A DNA stretch of 64,000 nucleotides. Source: Limosilactobacillus pulli (lineage in GTDB: Bacteria; Bacillota; Bacilli; Lactobacillales; Lactobacillaceae). The notes under the pieces were generated by a model. It worked only from the letters and a program-made list of their open reading frames with translations. It ran no database searches and was not told where the DNA came from. The stretch is taken from positions 13,745 to 77,744 of the forward strand of contig NZ_CANCWQ010000008.1 in assembly GCF_947381555.1 (NCBI RefSeq), read 5' to 3'. A program made the position numbers and the translations under genes. Shown here piece after piece: positions 17,752 through 26,895 of the stretch (position 1 is its first letter; each line of letters begins with the position of its first letter).

Positions 17752-19764
17752 ATGACCACTGTCTATATTGTTGGCTTACTTTTAATCACCGTCGTAGCAG
17801 CCAACATTGTTCATTTGCTCTGGCCGATTCTGCCATTAGCGATTTATCAGATACTAGCTGGAATCATGCTGAGCATTTTACCGATTGATACGCATGCAAT
17901 TGTCTTAAAGCCGGAGCTATTTATGCTGTTGATAATTGCCCCATTGATGTTCAATGATGGCCAAAACGTATCTTTTCGCCAACTTGCTCAAAACGTGCGC
18001 CAGATTTTATCAATGGCGGTAGGGTTGGCTATTGTAACGGTAATCTTGGTTGGTGGCGGCTTAAAACTGGCTCTGCCGCAGCATTTCACTTATGCTTTGG
18101 CATTTATGCTGGCAGCTATCATCACACCGACTGATGCCGTGGCGGTTAAGTCATTGACAAACAATGTTGAGATGCCTAAAAACGTCAACGAGACCCTGGA
18201 ATACGAGTCACTGTTCAATGATGCTTCAGGGCTGGTTTTGTTCAGTCTGGCAACCAGCACACTGACTTCAGGTGAGTTTTCAATTGGCCATGGCGTTTTA
18301 GTTTTCCTATACGTCTTTTTTGGCGGAATTCTTTTTGGCGCTTTGATGGGCTGGATGCTGATTGCTTTAAGAACCACACTGATGCGAACCCACGTTGATA
18401 TTGGCTCAATTGTCATCCCGATTAACGTCATGACTCCATTTGCCGTCTACTGGCTGGCTGAGGAAATACACCTGTCTGGAATCCTGGCAGTCGTAGCCGC
18501 TGGAATCGTCCATAGTATCCTGTATGATCAGCTGCGATTGACTTCCTCACGGGTTCAAAATGCCACGATAACCCTTTGGAGCATCATCGCGAGCCTGTTG
18601 AATGGATTTGTTTTTGTCCTTTTGGGGGTAATGCTGCCAGAAGTCGTCAGCCAGACGCTAGCCGCAACCATCCTTAAGCTGGCCTTGCTGGGGTTGGGAC
18701 TATACCTGACTCTAGGGCTGATTCGCTATCTATGGGCGCGCTTCAAGCTGGTTGATATGCATCATTCAGACAACATTAACCGCGACAGTCTCTTGCTGGC
18801 TTTAGGTGGAGTTCACGGTACGATTACGCTGGCGATGGCATTTTCTATCCCCGTTCTGACAGAAAGCGCGCAGCTGGCAACCCGTAATCAATTGATCCTG
18901 CTGGCAGCGATTGTGATCCTGATCAGTCTGACGGTTGGAACGCTGGCCTTCCCGCGTCTCTTACCGGCCAAAACCAAGAACTACACTAACGATGAGTTCC
19001 AAGATCAGCTGATTCATACCGTTCAATATGCAATCGATGAGCTCAGTGAGTCGCCTGATCATAAAAAAGAACAGGCCCTGGTGATTGATCAGCTAAGCAG
19101 TCAGATGACGCTGACGTTTAAGATCAACCGCAATGTCTATGATCGTTTGGCCAGTCAGGCACGGGGTGTTGAAATGCAGACGTTGGCTGAGCTGCGTGAA
19201 AATGGTGTCGTAACTGCTAAAGAAGAGCAGGTCTATGACCGAATGATTGGCCGCGATGCCTTAATGCACAGTCAGCATGGCCTATTTGCCTTTTTGCGAA
19301 TCTGGCACTACCGGCTGAAATGGAAACGACTGAGTTACAAGTTGCATAAACACCATCCCCAAACGTTTAACGAAATGCAAAAGCTATATAGCAACAAGGC
19401 TTTGCAAGATAAGTCCAAAGCGGTTCGGCAACAGTATTTTGACCGTCTAGAATCAATCTTTAGCATGACCATGACCGACGTTAACGAGTTTTTAGATGAG
19501 GTACAGACACCAGACAACGTGCATGAGGTTGCCATGGTACGGCGGATGTATCTGAATCGGCAGCAGACACTGGATCGTTTCCATTCTCGTGGCGAGATGG
19601 ATACCAATATCTTGCGTACGCTGGCCATCAAGGCCTTTCAAGATGAGCACAGCTACGTTCAGCAGCAGGCTGCCGCTGGTGCGATTTCCGGTGAGCTGGC
19701 CAATGCATTGAATGAGCACATCTCAAACGATCAGCTGGTCTGCATCCAATCGTTTGAAGACTAA
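17752..19764 (+). CDS. CPA1-type Na+/H+ antiporter
   Basis: Plasma-membrane monovalent cation/proton antiporter for pH and sodium homeostasis, 670 residues. About twelve transmembrane helices in residues 1-410; the membrane motif FNDASGLVLFS (about 155-165) carries the N-D pair of CPA1 exchangers, and TPTDAVAV (about 125) is also family-typical. A long cytoplasmic tail (about 415-670), helical and charged, is likely regulatory. Strong GGGAGG ribosome site. Ends with its own terminator. Substrate cation is inferred from family. Confidence 0.85.
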   Translation: MTTVYIVGLLLITVVAANIVHLLWPILPLAIYQILAGIMLSILPIDTHAIVLKPELFMLLIIAPLMFNDGQNVSFRQLAQNVRQILSMAVGLAIVTVILVGGGLKLALPQHFTYALAFMLAAIITPTDAVAVKSLTNNVEMPKNVNETLEYESLFNDASGLVLFSLATSTLTSGEFSIGHGVLVFLYVFFGGILFGALMGWMLIALRTTLMRTHVDIGSIVIPINVMTPFAVYWLAEEIHLSGILAVVAAGIVHSILYDQLRLTSSRVQNATITLWSIIASLLNGFVFVLLGVMLPEVVSQTLAATILKLALLGLGLYLTLGLIRYLWARFKLVDMHHSDNINRDSLLLALGGVHGTITLAMAFSIPVLTESAQLATRNQLILLAAIVILISLTVGTLAFPRLLPAKTKNYTNDEFQDQLIHTVQYAIDELSESPDHKKEQALVIDQLSSQMTLTFKINRNVYDRLASQARGVEMQTLAELRENGVVTAKEEQVYDRMIGRDALMHSQHGLFAFLRIWHYRLKWKRLSYKLHKHHPQTFNEMQKLYSNKALQDKSKAVRQQYFDRLESIFSMTMTDVNEFLDEVQTPDNVHEVAMVRRMYLNRQQTLDRFHSRGEMDTNILRTLAIKAFQDEHSYVQQQAAAGAISGELANALNEHISNDQLVCIQSFED

Positions 19765-19831
19765 TTATTTGACGACGTTTGGATATTGTGCTGCAAATAT
19801 CGATTGCATCCCCTGTTACTCCCCTTTTAAA

Positions 19832-19872
19832 AAATCAGCCCTACTCAGTAATCTACTGGGCGGGGCTGTTGT
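19832..19872 (+). terminator. Antiporter terminator
   Basis: Stem TCAGCCC...CAGT / ACTG...GGGGCTG with a T-rich tail. Confidence 0.55.
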
Positions 19873-20147
19873 ATTATGTTCAACTATAGATAGCATAAAT
19901 TGACATATGCTGATAAAGCTGGGTATAGCTGGTGCTTTCAGCTAGCAAGCCAGCTATGATCATCTTCTTTTAGCTGAAATTGCAAAACATTTTAAAACCA
20001 GTTATAATTATACCGTAAACAAAAAGGCTAACGTGCTGGAACACGTTAGCCCATGTCCTTGAAAATCGACAGTGTTTCGCTTTATTTACAGATAAAACTA
20101 CTTCACCATCTTAGAGCTGCCACTCATAAAGATGGTTTTTCTTTTGG
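19873..20147. other. Noncoding stretch with two stem-loops
   Basis: Holds a hairpin at 19925-19957 (arms ATAGCTGGTGCT / AGCA-ag-CCAGCTAT) of unknown role and the minus-strand terminator at 20019-20052. The rest up to 20147 is the 3' untranslated part of the small gene that follows, including a CCATCTT / AAGATGG hairpin near 20108-20136. No further gene seen. Confidence 0.45.
20019..20052 (-). terminator. Terminator of the small membrane protein gene
   Basis: Perfect 10-bp stem GGCTAACGTG / CACGTTAGCC with a TTTTTGTTT tail on the minus strand. Confidence 0.85.
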
Positions 20148-20318
20148 TCAGACGTGAAAATGACTGACCATCCAGCAGCCAGCAATCAGAGAGGCAATCA
20201 CAATAATTACCACCACTGCTAGAGCTGCATACTGAACACCGATCGGCAGGCCGTGCAGTTCATGTAGAACCGCAGCAAGCCCTTTCAGATCGACGCCATC
20301 TTGATGTCGGTTTGACAC
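20148..20318 (-). CDS. Small single-pass membrane protein, 56 aa
   Basis: A short gene starting with GTG at 20318, with AAAGGGAT 5 bases before it. The product begins VSNRHQDGVDLKGLAAVLHEL and then has one strong transmembrane helix, about residues 28-48 (YAALAVVVIIVIASLIAGC). It has its own terminator 96 bases downstream and a TATAAT at about 20431. An overlapping frame starts at ATG 20354 behind AAGGAG and ends inside it, so the two may be translationally coupled. I do not recognise the family; small toxins and regulatory membrane peptides look like this, but that is only a guess. Confidence 0.55.
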   Translation of the reverse strand: MSNRHQDGVDLKGLAAVLHELHGLPIGVQYAALAVVVIIVIASLIAGCWMVSHFHV

Positions 20319-20440
20319 TTTGAATCCCTTTCATAATGTTGGGAAGTGTCGCCCTCATTGTTTTAACTCCTTCATTGGCATCACTTCCTTTGTAGCGAAG
20401 CACTGCCAATGTTCTTAGACCAAAATATTATATCATAACC

Positions 20441-20482
20441 AAAAACGTCGCTTCAGCATCCTATGTTGATTCGGCGTTTTTT
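20441..20482 (-). terminator. Terminator of the decayed glycosyltransferase locus
   Basis: Stem AAAAACGCCG / CGACGTTTTT around a 21-base loop, with a T-run on the minus strand. Confidence 0.6.
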
Positions 20483-20485
20483 AGT

Positions 20486-20812
20486 TATTGGACTGATTAA
20501 AGACGTACCTGCCATTTGGTAATGATCGGTCTTCAAGATTGCAATCGGCTGTTTTTGACTGGTCTGATTGGCAACCCTGATCTGATAGTTGCCTGCTTTT
20601 AAGGATCGAAATAGTCGATATAAACGCCACGTCGCTTTAAATACCAGGTCTGACCATTCTGCTGATCATACAGCGAAACCTTCAGCGAGCTGTCTTGATG
20701 AATCTGAACTGACAAATATTGTCCCTCACCGTTAAGCTTAATCTGCTGTGAAACAATCTGACCCGGTTTTAAATATGTCGGCCGGGCATGATACTGAGTC
20801 GAAAGCTGTGAG
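20486..20812 (-). pseudogene. C-terminal remnant of an unidentified surface or membrane protein
   Basis: Continues in frame from the glycosyltransferase remnant after GGAQ and encodes a beta-rich tail (PGQIVSQQIKLNGEGQYLSVQIHQDSS, SLYDQQNGQTWYLKRR). A frameshift near 20603 moves the meaningful frame to LKAGNYQIRVANQTSQKQPIAIL. This portion does not belong to GT2 enzymes, so a deletion has fused two former neighbours. Parent protein unknown; a polysaccharide-related membrane protein is plausible from context. Confidence 0.6.
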
Positions 20813-21272
20813 CGCTGGGCACCGCCGATAAACCAAAGTGAAGGCATCAATGAAGACCAGCCTGATACAGTAGTATACCTTCCCTGTCTGAAAACCCAAT
20901 TGTGGAACCAAACCGCGTAAGAACAAATTGCGTTCCGAGTACTTCAATAAAGCATGTACTGCCTGATTGCTCATCAGCCGAAAATCAGCACTGTCGGGAA
21001 TCATGGTCACACCCATCTGATTCATCAATTTATAGAAGCCCTCAGCAGTGTTGCGCTTGAATCAAGAGTCAGTCTGGCGATCACCGCGCACCCCGTAGAC
21101 GATCTCACAGCCATTTTTATATTGCTCAATCATTTCGGGATCATCTTGCAGATCAGCATCAATCGTAATCATCATGTCTGCATCCCAGACCGCCGTCGTC
21201 ATCCTTGCCAACAAAGCTGATTGATGGCCAAAGTTGCGTTATAATCTGGCTTAAATGATCAAGACTAAGCAT
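20813..21272 (-). pseudogene. Family 2 glycosyltransferase (CsbB/GtrB-like), multiply deleted
   Basis: Pieces in order: an intact-looking start (AAGGAGTGAGATA then ATG 21272), a gap, then RNFGHQSALLAR...MMITIDADLQDDPEMIEQY (GT2 nucleotide-sugar part), an in-frame TGA in place of Trp at about 21062 (DS*FKRNTAEG), then DSADFRLMSNQAVHALLKYSERNLFLRG, a further deletion, and the last membrane helix SGWSSLMPSLWFIGGAQ. This matches undecaprenyl-phosphate glycosyltransferases of the CsbB/GtrB type with at least two internal deletions, one nonsense codon and one frameshift. Non-functional. Confidence 0.85.
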
Positions 21273-21394
21273 TATCTCACTCCTTCTCGTTTTTTATTAT
21301 CATACGTGGATCGTACTTGGTCTGATATAGGATTAAAATGAAACAATTCTGAAGAATCTTCAGAAAGCAAAATATTTAATAAGGAGTATTTAGC

Positions 21395-22525
21395 ATGACC
21401 ACTTATCTTTTGGCACCAGATTCATTTAAAGAAAGCATGACATCGCGCCAGGTTTGTGAAGCAATGGCTTTCGGCATCAAGCAGGCCGATCCAAATGCCA
21501 GCATCATCAGCATTCCCTTGGCTGATGGCGGTGAAGGAACAACTGATGCTTTAGTCAGTGCAACGCATGGTACTTTTAGACATCTGACGGTCACTGGATC
21601 ACTAGGCAAATCAACTGCTGCTACTTACGGCATCCTAGGTGATTCAAGAACCGCCGTAATTGAAATGGCAATGGCCAGCGGTTTGGAAATGGTACCGATT
21701 GATCAGCGCAACCCGTGGCTGACAACGACCTATGGCACCGGCGAATTGATTAAGGATGCGCTTGGTCAGGACATCGACTGCATCATCATTGGGCTGGGCG
21801 GTTCCAGTACCAATGATGCCGGTGCGGGGATGGCACAAGCATTGGGCGCGCACCTTTTGGATAGCAGTGGTCAGGAACTGCCGGTTGGAGGCGGCGCATT
21901 AAAAGATCTTGCCAGGATTGATGTCAGCGAATTAGATCCGCGGCTAAAACAAGTTAAGATCATCTTAGCCAGTGATGTGACAAATCCTCTGACTGGTCCA
22001 CAAGGGGCTTCATATGTCTTTGGCCGGCAAAAAGGCGCTGATTCTGCCATGATCAAAAGACTGGACCAGAATTTGCATCATTTTGCTCAAATCGTCAAGC
22101 GCGATCTGGGGAAAGATGTTGAAAATCAACCTGGAGCTGGGGCTGCCGGGGGATTAGGTGCCGGATTGATGGCATTTGCTGATGGCAAGATGCAACGCGG
22201 CATTGAGCTTGTCATCAAACTTACTAATTTAGAAGCTAAGGTGCAGCAGGCCAACTATATTTTTACGGGCGAAGGCGGCACAGACTTTCAAACTCACTTT
22301 GGTAAAGCTCCTTTTGGCGTAGCGCAGTTAGGCAAAAAGCATCATAAGCCAGTCATCTCGTTTGCTGGTTATCTTGGCAACGGTATCGAAAAGCTGTATC
22401 CGGATGGCTTTACTGCCTTTTTCAGCATTATGCAAGGTGCCAGTGATCGACAGTCCGCACTGGCTAAGGGACCTGAGAATATGACCAGAACCGTTGCCAA
22501 CGTGGTGCGATTGTTAAAACGATAA
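21395..22525 (+). CDS. glxK: Glycerate 2-kinase (type 1)
   Basis: Phosphorylates D-glycerate to 2-phosphoglycerate, feeding glycolysis; cytoplasmic. 376 residues, the family length. Family hallmarks: LLAPDSFKESMTS at the start, IPLADGGEGTTDAL (about 40-53), ITGLGGSSTNDAGAGM-like IIGLGGSSTNDAGAGM (about 128-143), and GEGGTDFQT (about 292-300). Ribosome site AAGGAG. Monocistronic with strong terminator; no glycerate transporter adjacent. Confidence 0.92.
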   Translation: MTTYLLAPDSFKESMTSRQVCEAMAFGIKQADPNASIISIPLADGGEGTTDALVSATHGTFRHLTVTGSLGKSTAATYGILGDSRTAVIEMAMASGLEMVPIDQRNPWLTTTYGTGELIKDALGQDIDCIIIGLGGSSTNDAGAGMAQALGAHLLDSSGQELPVGGGALKDLARIDVSELDPRLKQVKIILASDVTNPLTGPQGASYVFGRQKGADSAMIKRLDQNLHHFAQIVKRDLGKDVENQPGAGAAGGLGAGLMAFADGKMQRGIELVIKLTNLEAKVQQANYIFTGEGGTDFQTHFGKAPFGVAQLGKKHHKPVISFAGYLGNGIEKLYPDGFTAFFSIMQGASDRQSALAKGPENMTRTVANVVRLLKR

Positions 22526-22531
22526 ATCTTT

Positions 22532-22565
22532 AACCCGACTTCATCTAGATGTGGTCGGGTTTTTA
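22532..22565 (+). terminator. Glycerate kinase terminator
   Basis: Stem ACCCGAC / GTCGGGT with TTTTTAA. Confidence 0.8.
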
Positions 22566-22701
22566 ATACGTAAAAACCCTTAATTCATGTTTATTAATGC
22601 ATTATTATGAATATTAAACAATAATATTATTTGAATTTAAATCAGAAAAATTCGCATAAAAACATTCAATTAAAGTTATATATTTATTTTTATTCATTAT
22701 A

Positions 22702-22730
22702 TTGACATAAAAATGATTATCTATTAAGAT
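22702..22730 (+). promoter_or_regulatory. Promoter of the M20 peptidase-YfcC operon
   Basis: TTGACA at 22702-22707, 17-base spacer, TAAGAT at 22725-22730, in a very AT-rich leader. Confidence 0.65.
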
Positions 22731-22765
22731 TTTATTAACAAATAATTCAACAAGAGGTGCATAAT

Positions 22766-23920
22766 ATGAATAAGCAACAAGAAATTGATATATTATCACA
22801 TTTGATCAGCATCAAATCGGTTAATGATCATGAGGCCGCCGTGGCTGACTACATTGAATCCCTGTTTAAGCCTTACGAAGACCAAGGCGTCAAGATTGAG
22901 CGCGTAAGCTATGCACCAGATCGCGACAATCTGATCGTTACAATTGGTGAAGGTGAGCGCATGCTGGGCTTTAGCGGCCATGAAGACGTCGTCGCCCCAG
23001 GTGATCTTAGTCAATGGAACTCGGATCCGTTTAAAGCCACGATTAAAGACAATATGCTTTATGGGCGCGGTGCTTCTGACATGAAGAGTGGCTTGGCAGC
23101 TTTAATTGCCGCCATGTTGGATATGTTGGAAAACCATCACGTTCCTGGCAAGATTCGTCTGCTGTGTACGGTTGGTGAAGAAACCGGCGAATATGGTGCC
23201 GCTCAATTAACCAAGCTAGGCTATGCCGACAATCTGGCTGGATTGGTAATTGCTGAGCCGGGTAACGATATGCACGAAATCGGCTACACGTCTAAAGGCA
23301 TTATCGATTACATTGTTACCTCCAAGGGCAAAGGTGCACACAGCTCCCAGCCACAAAAAGGCATCAACGCCATCGACCATCTGATTGACTTTGCCGTTCA
23401 GGTTAAGCCGCTGATGGCTAAATTCGACAAGGTCAATCCCGTGCTGGGGCCTCTCACCCATGTACAAAGCGTCTTTAATGGTGGCGAACAGATTAACAGC
23501 GTACCTGCCAAAGCAGTTATGAAAGGCAATATTCGAACGATTCCCGAATATCCAAACCAAGTCGTCTTTGACGCACTCAATGGCTTGGTTGATCAACTGA
23601 ATCAAAAGCCGGGCTATGATCTGACTATTGAATACAGCTTCCCTGAAGACGCAATGCCTGGAGACAAGGATGCCCCGTTGATCAAGATGATTGAACATGT
23701 TCACGATGAACTGTTTGATGGACCAATTGAACCCAAGGGCCAGGCTGGTGCCAGTGATGGCTCTGAGTTCTTGCATGCTAAGGGTGACTTTGCCATTGCC
23801 TTGATTGGTCCCGGCAACAATACGCAACACCAGAGCAATGAATGTGTTGATTTAGACGTTTATCATCAATCAATCAAATTCTACCAGCAGCTAGCTGAAG
23901 AATTTTTCGCTCAACCATAG
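22766..23920 (+). CDS. M20 family ArgE/DapE-type metallopeptidase
   Basis: Two-zinc amidohydrolase of 384 residues. Zinc ligands: H in GFSGHEDVV (about 73), D in GRGASDMKSG (about 106), the general base E pair in GEETGEYG (about 138), D/E in EPGNDMHE and the last His in TQHQSNE. The dimerisation domain sits at about 180-295. ATG 22766 follows AAGAGGTG. Forms an operon with the YfcC transporter 14 bases downstream, so it likely deacylates or cleaves an imported amide such as an N-acyl amino acid or peptide. Often annotated DapE, but the context favours scavenging over lysine synthesis. Confidence 0.85.
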   Translation: MNKQQEIDILSHLISIKSVNDHEAAVADYIESLFKPYEDQGVKIERVSYAPDRDNLIVTIGEGERMLGFSGHEDVVAPGDLSQWNSDPFKATIKDNMLYGRGASDMKSGLAALIAAMLDMLENHHVPGKIRLLCTVGEETGEYGAAQLTKLGYADNLAGLVIAEPGNDMHEIGYTSKGIIDYIVTSKGKGAHSSQPQKGINAIDHLIDFAVQVKPLMAKFDKVNPVLGPLTHVQSVFNGGEQINSVPAKAVMKGNIRTIPEYPNQVVFDALNGLVDQLNQKPGYDLTIEYSFPEDAMPGDKDAPLIKMIEHVHDELFDGPIEPKGQAGASDGSEFLHAKGDFAIALIGPGNNTQHQSNECVDLDVYHQSIKFYQQLAEEFFAQP

Positions 23921-23934
23921 AAAGGAACCTGCTT

Positions 23935-25452
23935 ATGCAACAACAGCCAACCCCTACTAAGAAAAAGCACAAGCTCCCTTCCGCGTTTACGATCCTATTT
24001 TTACTGATTGCCTTGATGGCAGTTTTGACATGGATCATTCCGGCAGGGACATATAAAAGCGACAGTGCCGGCAATCTGATCAGCGGCACGTATCACACGG
24101 TTGCCCATCACTACCAAGGAATCTGGGACGTCTTTATGGCACCCGTCACGGGGATGATCGGCAATAAGGCAACAACCGGCGCAATCGGGATCGCCCTTTT
24201 CATTCTCGTGATTGGTGGATTCTTGGGCGTCGTTAACCAAACCGGCGCCTTAAATGATGGTATCCGGGCCGTCGTTCACAACTCCAAGGGTCATGAAAAA
24301 CGAATGATCGTAATTTTAACGATTATCTTTGCGCTTGGCGGCTCGACTTACGGTATGGGTGAAGAAACAATCGCCTTTTTCCCGCTGCTGGTACCGGTTA
24401 TGATGGCCGTTGGGTATGATTCACTGGTGGCAGCTGGTGTGATATTGCTAGGCACGCGGGTTGAGGATCTGGCTTCAACGGTCAACCCCTTCTCGACCGG
24501 TGTTGCTTCAGCTATGATCAAGATCTCCCCTGGTGAAGGACTGGGATCACGGATCATCTTGCTGGTTATCGTCACGGTGATGACAATCTTCTTTATTCTG
24601 CACTATACCGATAAAATCAAAAAAGATCCAACCAAGTCACTGGTCTACAATCAACGCAAAGCTGACATGGAATACTTTAACGTTGCTGACCGTAGCGAAG
24701 CGCCAACGCCTTTGACCAAAGTCCAAAAACGCGTCTTGTGGATCTTTGCAATTACTTTTTTGATTATGATTATCGGTCTGGTGCCATGGACCAGCATCAA
24801 TGCCAAATGGACGTTCTTTAATGATTTCAATGATTGGCTGGTCAGCGTGCCGGTATTGGGCGTATTGATCGGTCAAGACATGGCACCGCTGGGCAGCTGG
24901 TACTTTAACGAAATTACGCTCTTATTCTTATTTATGTCCGTGGTAGTTATGTTTGTGGCCCACATTAAGGAACAAGACTTCATTGACGCCTTCATGAAGG
25001 GTATGAGCGATTTATTAAGCGTTGCCATTATCGTTGCCGTAGCTCGCGGGATTCAAGTGATCATGAACGAAGGGATGATTACGGGGACAATTCTGCACTG
25101 GGGCGAAGTTGGCTTAAGCGGCATGCCAAAAGCTGCCTTTGCAATTCTGGCCTTTATCTTCTTTGTGATTTTATCTTTCCTGATCCCATCCAGTTCCGGT
25201 CTGGCAGCGGCAACCATGGGCATCATGGGGTCACTGGCTCACTTTGCCAAGGTTGACGGCAGCGTTGTTGTAACCGCCTACCAGGCTGCGACCGGTTTGA
25301 TTACTGCCGTTACGCCAACCGCGGGGATGCTGGTTGGGGCCTTGGCATTATGCCGGATCCCATTTACGGTTTGGTGGAAGTGGATTGCCAAACTGATTGC
25401 CGCCCTGTTTATCGTAGTCTGCATCTTCTTAGGGATTATTGCGGTGATGTAA
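23935..25452 (+). CDS. YfcC family transporter
   Basis: Integral membrane transporter, 505 residues, with about 12 helices. The YfcC family (related to ion transporters of the DASS/AbgT type and to arginine/ornithine antiporters) is indicated by IPAGTYKSDSAGN, STYGMGEETIAFFPLLVP, VEDLASTVNPFSTGVAS and IPSSSGLAAATMGIMGSLA. It shares a transcript with the M20 peptidase, suggesting uptake of that enzyme's substrate or exchange of its product. Ribosome site AAAGGAA. Ends with a strong terminator. Confidence 0.85.
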   Translation: MQQQPTPTKKKHKLPSAFTILFLLIALMAVLTWIIPAGTYKSDSAGNLISGTYHTVAHHYQGIWDVFMAPVTGMIGNKATTGAIGIALFILVIGGFLGVVNQTGALNDGIRAVVHNSKGHEKRMIVILTIIFALGGSTYGMGEETIAFFPLLVPVMMAVGYDSLVAAGVILLGTRVEDLASTVNPFSTGVASAMIKISPGEGLGSRIILLVIVTVMTIFFILHYTDKIKKDPTKSLVYNQRKADMEYFNVADRSEAPTPLTKVQKRVLWIFAITFLIMIIGLVPWTSINAKWTFFNDFNDWLVSVPVLGVLIGQDMAPLGSWYFNEITLLFLFMSVVVMFVAHIKEQDFIDAFMKGMSDLLSVAIIVAVARGIQVIMNEGMITGTILHWGEVGLSGMPKAAFAILAFIFFVILSFLIPSSSGLAAATMGIMGSLAHFAKVDGSVVVTAYQAATGLITAVTPTAGMLVGALALCRIPFTVWWKWIAKLIAALFIVVCIFLGIIAVM

Positions 25453-25460
25453 AAATTAAA

Positions 25461-25500
25461 AAAACCTCAGGTGAGCCGAAACTCACTTGAGGTTTTTAAT
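25461..25500. terminator. Strong terminator after YfcC gene
   Basis: Stem AAAACCTCAGGTGAG / CTCACTTGAGGTTTT, followed by TTTAAT; A-run on the other side makes it bidirectional. Confidence 0.9.
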
Positions 25501-25581
25501 TGGATGCATCCCTATTATCTTTATCATCGGTTGCCTGGGGCTGCAATTTAAATACAGCCTCATGCGGTTGATTTTTAGATG

Positions 25582-25776
25582 TTAGGACTTTTTGATATTG
25601 TTGTCGGCAACAACTGCTATTACCGGGCGTTTAGCCTTGCTTTGCTGTTGCATGTATTTGACGAAACCAAATCCAATGATCGCGACCACGATTGGGGCAA
25701 TAATCATCCAATAATAAGCAGGCGACAGCGACTTCTTTTTAAATACCATTCTGGCAACGGAAAGCACTCTACTCAT
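25582..25776 (-). pseudogene. ABC-2 permease, N-terminal stub
   Basis: Encodes only the first ~64 residues of a NatB/YhaP-like ABC exporter permease: MSRVLSVARMVFKKK, one transmembrane helix (YYWMIIAPIVVAIIGFGFVKYM), then PVIAVVADNN and a stop. Full proteins are about 400 residues. It begins overlapping the end of the broken ATPase frame, as in intact operons of this type, so the gene order is original and the permease body was deleted. Confidence 0.75.
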
Positions 25777-26587
25777 GGCTGTCTACCTCCCCTTTAATCG
25801 TTAAGAGAAAAATATCATCCAATGTTGCTGGTAAAAGACGATATCCACGTAATGATGGAAGATGCTCGGTTTGATCAATTGCCTGCTTAACATGCAGTTC
25901 AGAATCAAACGTAATTACTTTGCCGGGATAATCATCATCAATGACCATCATCCCTGGCAATTCCTCAATTAAAAGATTATCAAAGACGCCTTCCAGGTAG
26001 ATCTTGGTTTTACCAAAACGTGATCTGAAATCGGTCCATACAGTCGCTGATTCCCATTAACAAGCATCAACAACTGATCCGAGACTTCAGCAACGTTTTT
26101 CATGTTATGTGAGGAAAAAATGATTGCCGTACCAGCTGCTTTTAGTTTTTTGACCGTTTCAATCAGCAGTTCCACGTTAACCGGGTCCAATCCTGAAAAA
26201 GGCTCATCCAAAATCACCAGACGCGGACGATGGCCGTGATTAACTGTGACTACACTTCGACAGATTTTTAATTCGTGATTTCTCATTTCCCTTTACTGAT
26301 AATCGATTCATCCATAACAGTAGATCGGCAGCCGCAATTTTTAGATCAAACCCATGCAGACTTGCAAAGTAAAGTACTTGTTCCTTGATCGTCATATCTA
26401 GATAAAGGCCCCGTTCCTCGGGCAAAAAACCAATCTGATCCAAAGATTTTTCATCCAGTGGCTGGCTAGTAATGGTAATGGTACCCTGATCTGGCTTTAA
26501 AAAATTCATGATCATCTTAAAAGTAGTTGACTTGCCGGCCCCATTTTGTCCAATAATGCCCAAAACCTCACCACGCTTAACATTTAT
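25769..26587 (-). pseudogene. ABC transporter ATPase, frameshifted
   Basis: The Walker A part GIIGQNGAGKSTTFKMI sits in one frame (about 26563 down), Walker B LVILDEPFSGLDP and the switch His (SSHNM) in a second, and the C-terminal TFDSELHVKQ... in a third. The signature region (LSKG) is scrambled to LSKCSHS and the first ~30 residues and ribosome site are missing. At least two frameshifts plus a 5' truncation, so the exporter is dead. It resembles NatA/YhaQ-type ATPases. Confidence 0.85.
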
Positions 26588-26895
26588 TCACTCTTATCCT
26601 CTAATTTTCATCAATAAATATCTATCATGGTATGACAGATCCGTCATACATTCAATGAAAAAGCTGTAAAACTAGATAAATGCAATACAGCTTGAAAACT
26701 AATTACCTTATTTCTTATCTAAAGTTGCAATCGATTTCAGCCTTCATTTCTTTAATAATTTAGATGAATAATTTCTTTGCTTTTATAATTGATTTTTAAT
26801 GTTTATGCGACTATTATGTATTTCAATATCACAAACAAAAATCAAAATATCATTTAAAATAATCGTTTTTTCTTAATCCAAAGGTGGTTGATATT
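26588..26895. other. AT-rich intergenic region
   Basis: Promoter region of the APC permease and the decayed 5' side of the ABC ATPase. Very AT-rich; no ORF or hairpin that I can support. Confidence 0.4.

Noticed and set aside
22605..22650. CodY-box in the M20 operon leader
   Set aside because: The stretch resembles the CodY consensus only with several mismatches in an AT-rich background; too weak to claim.
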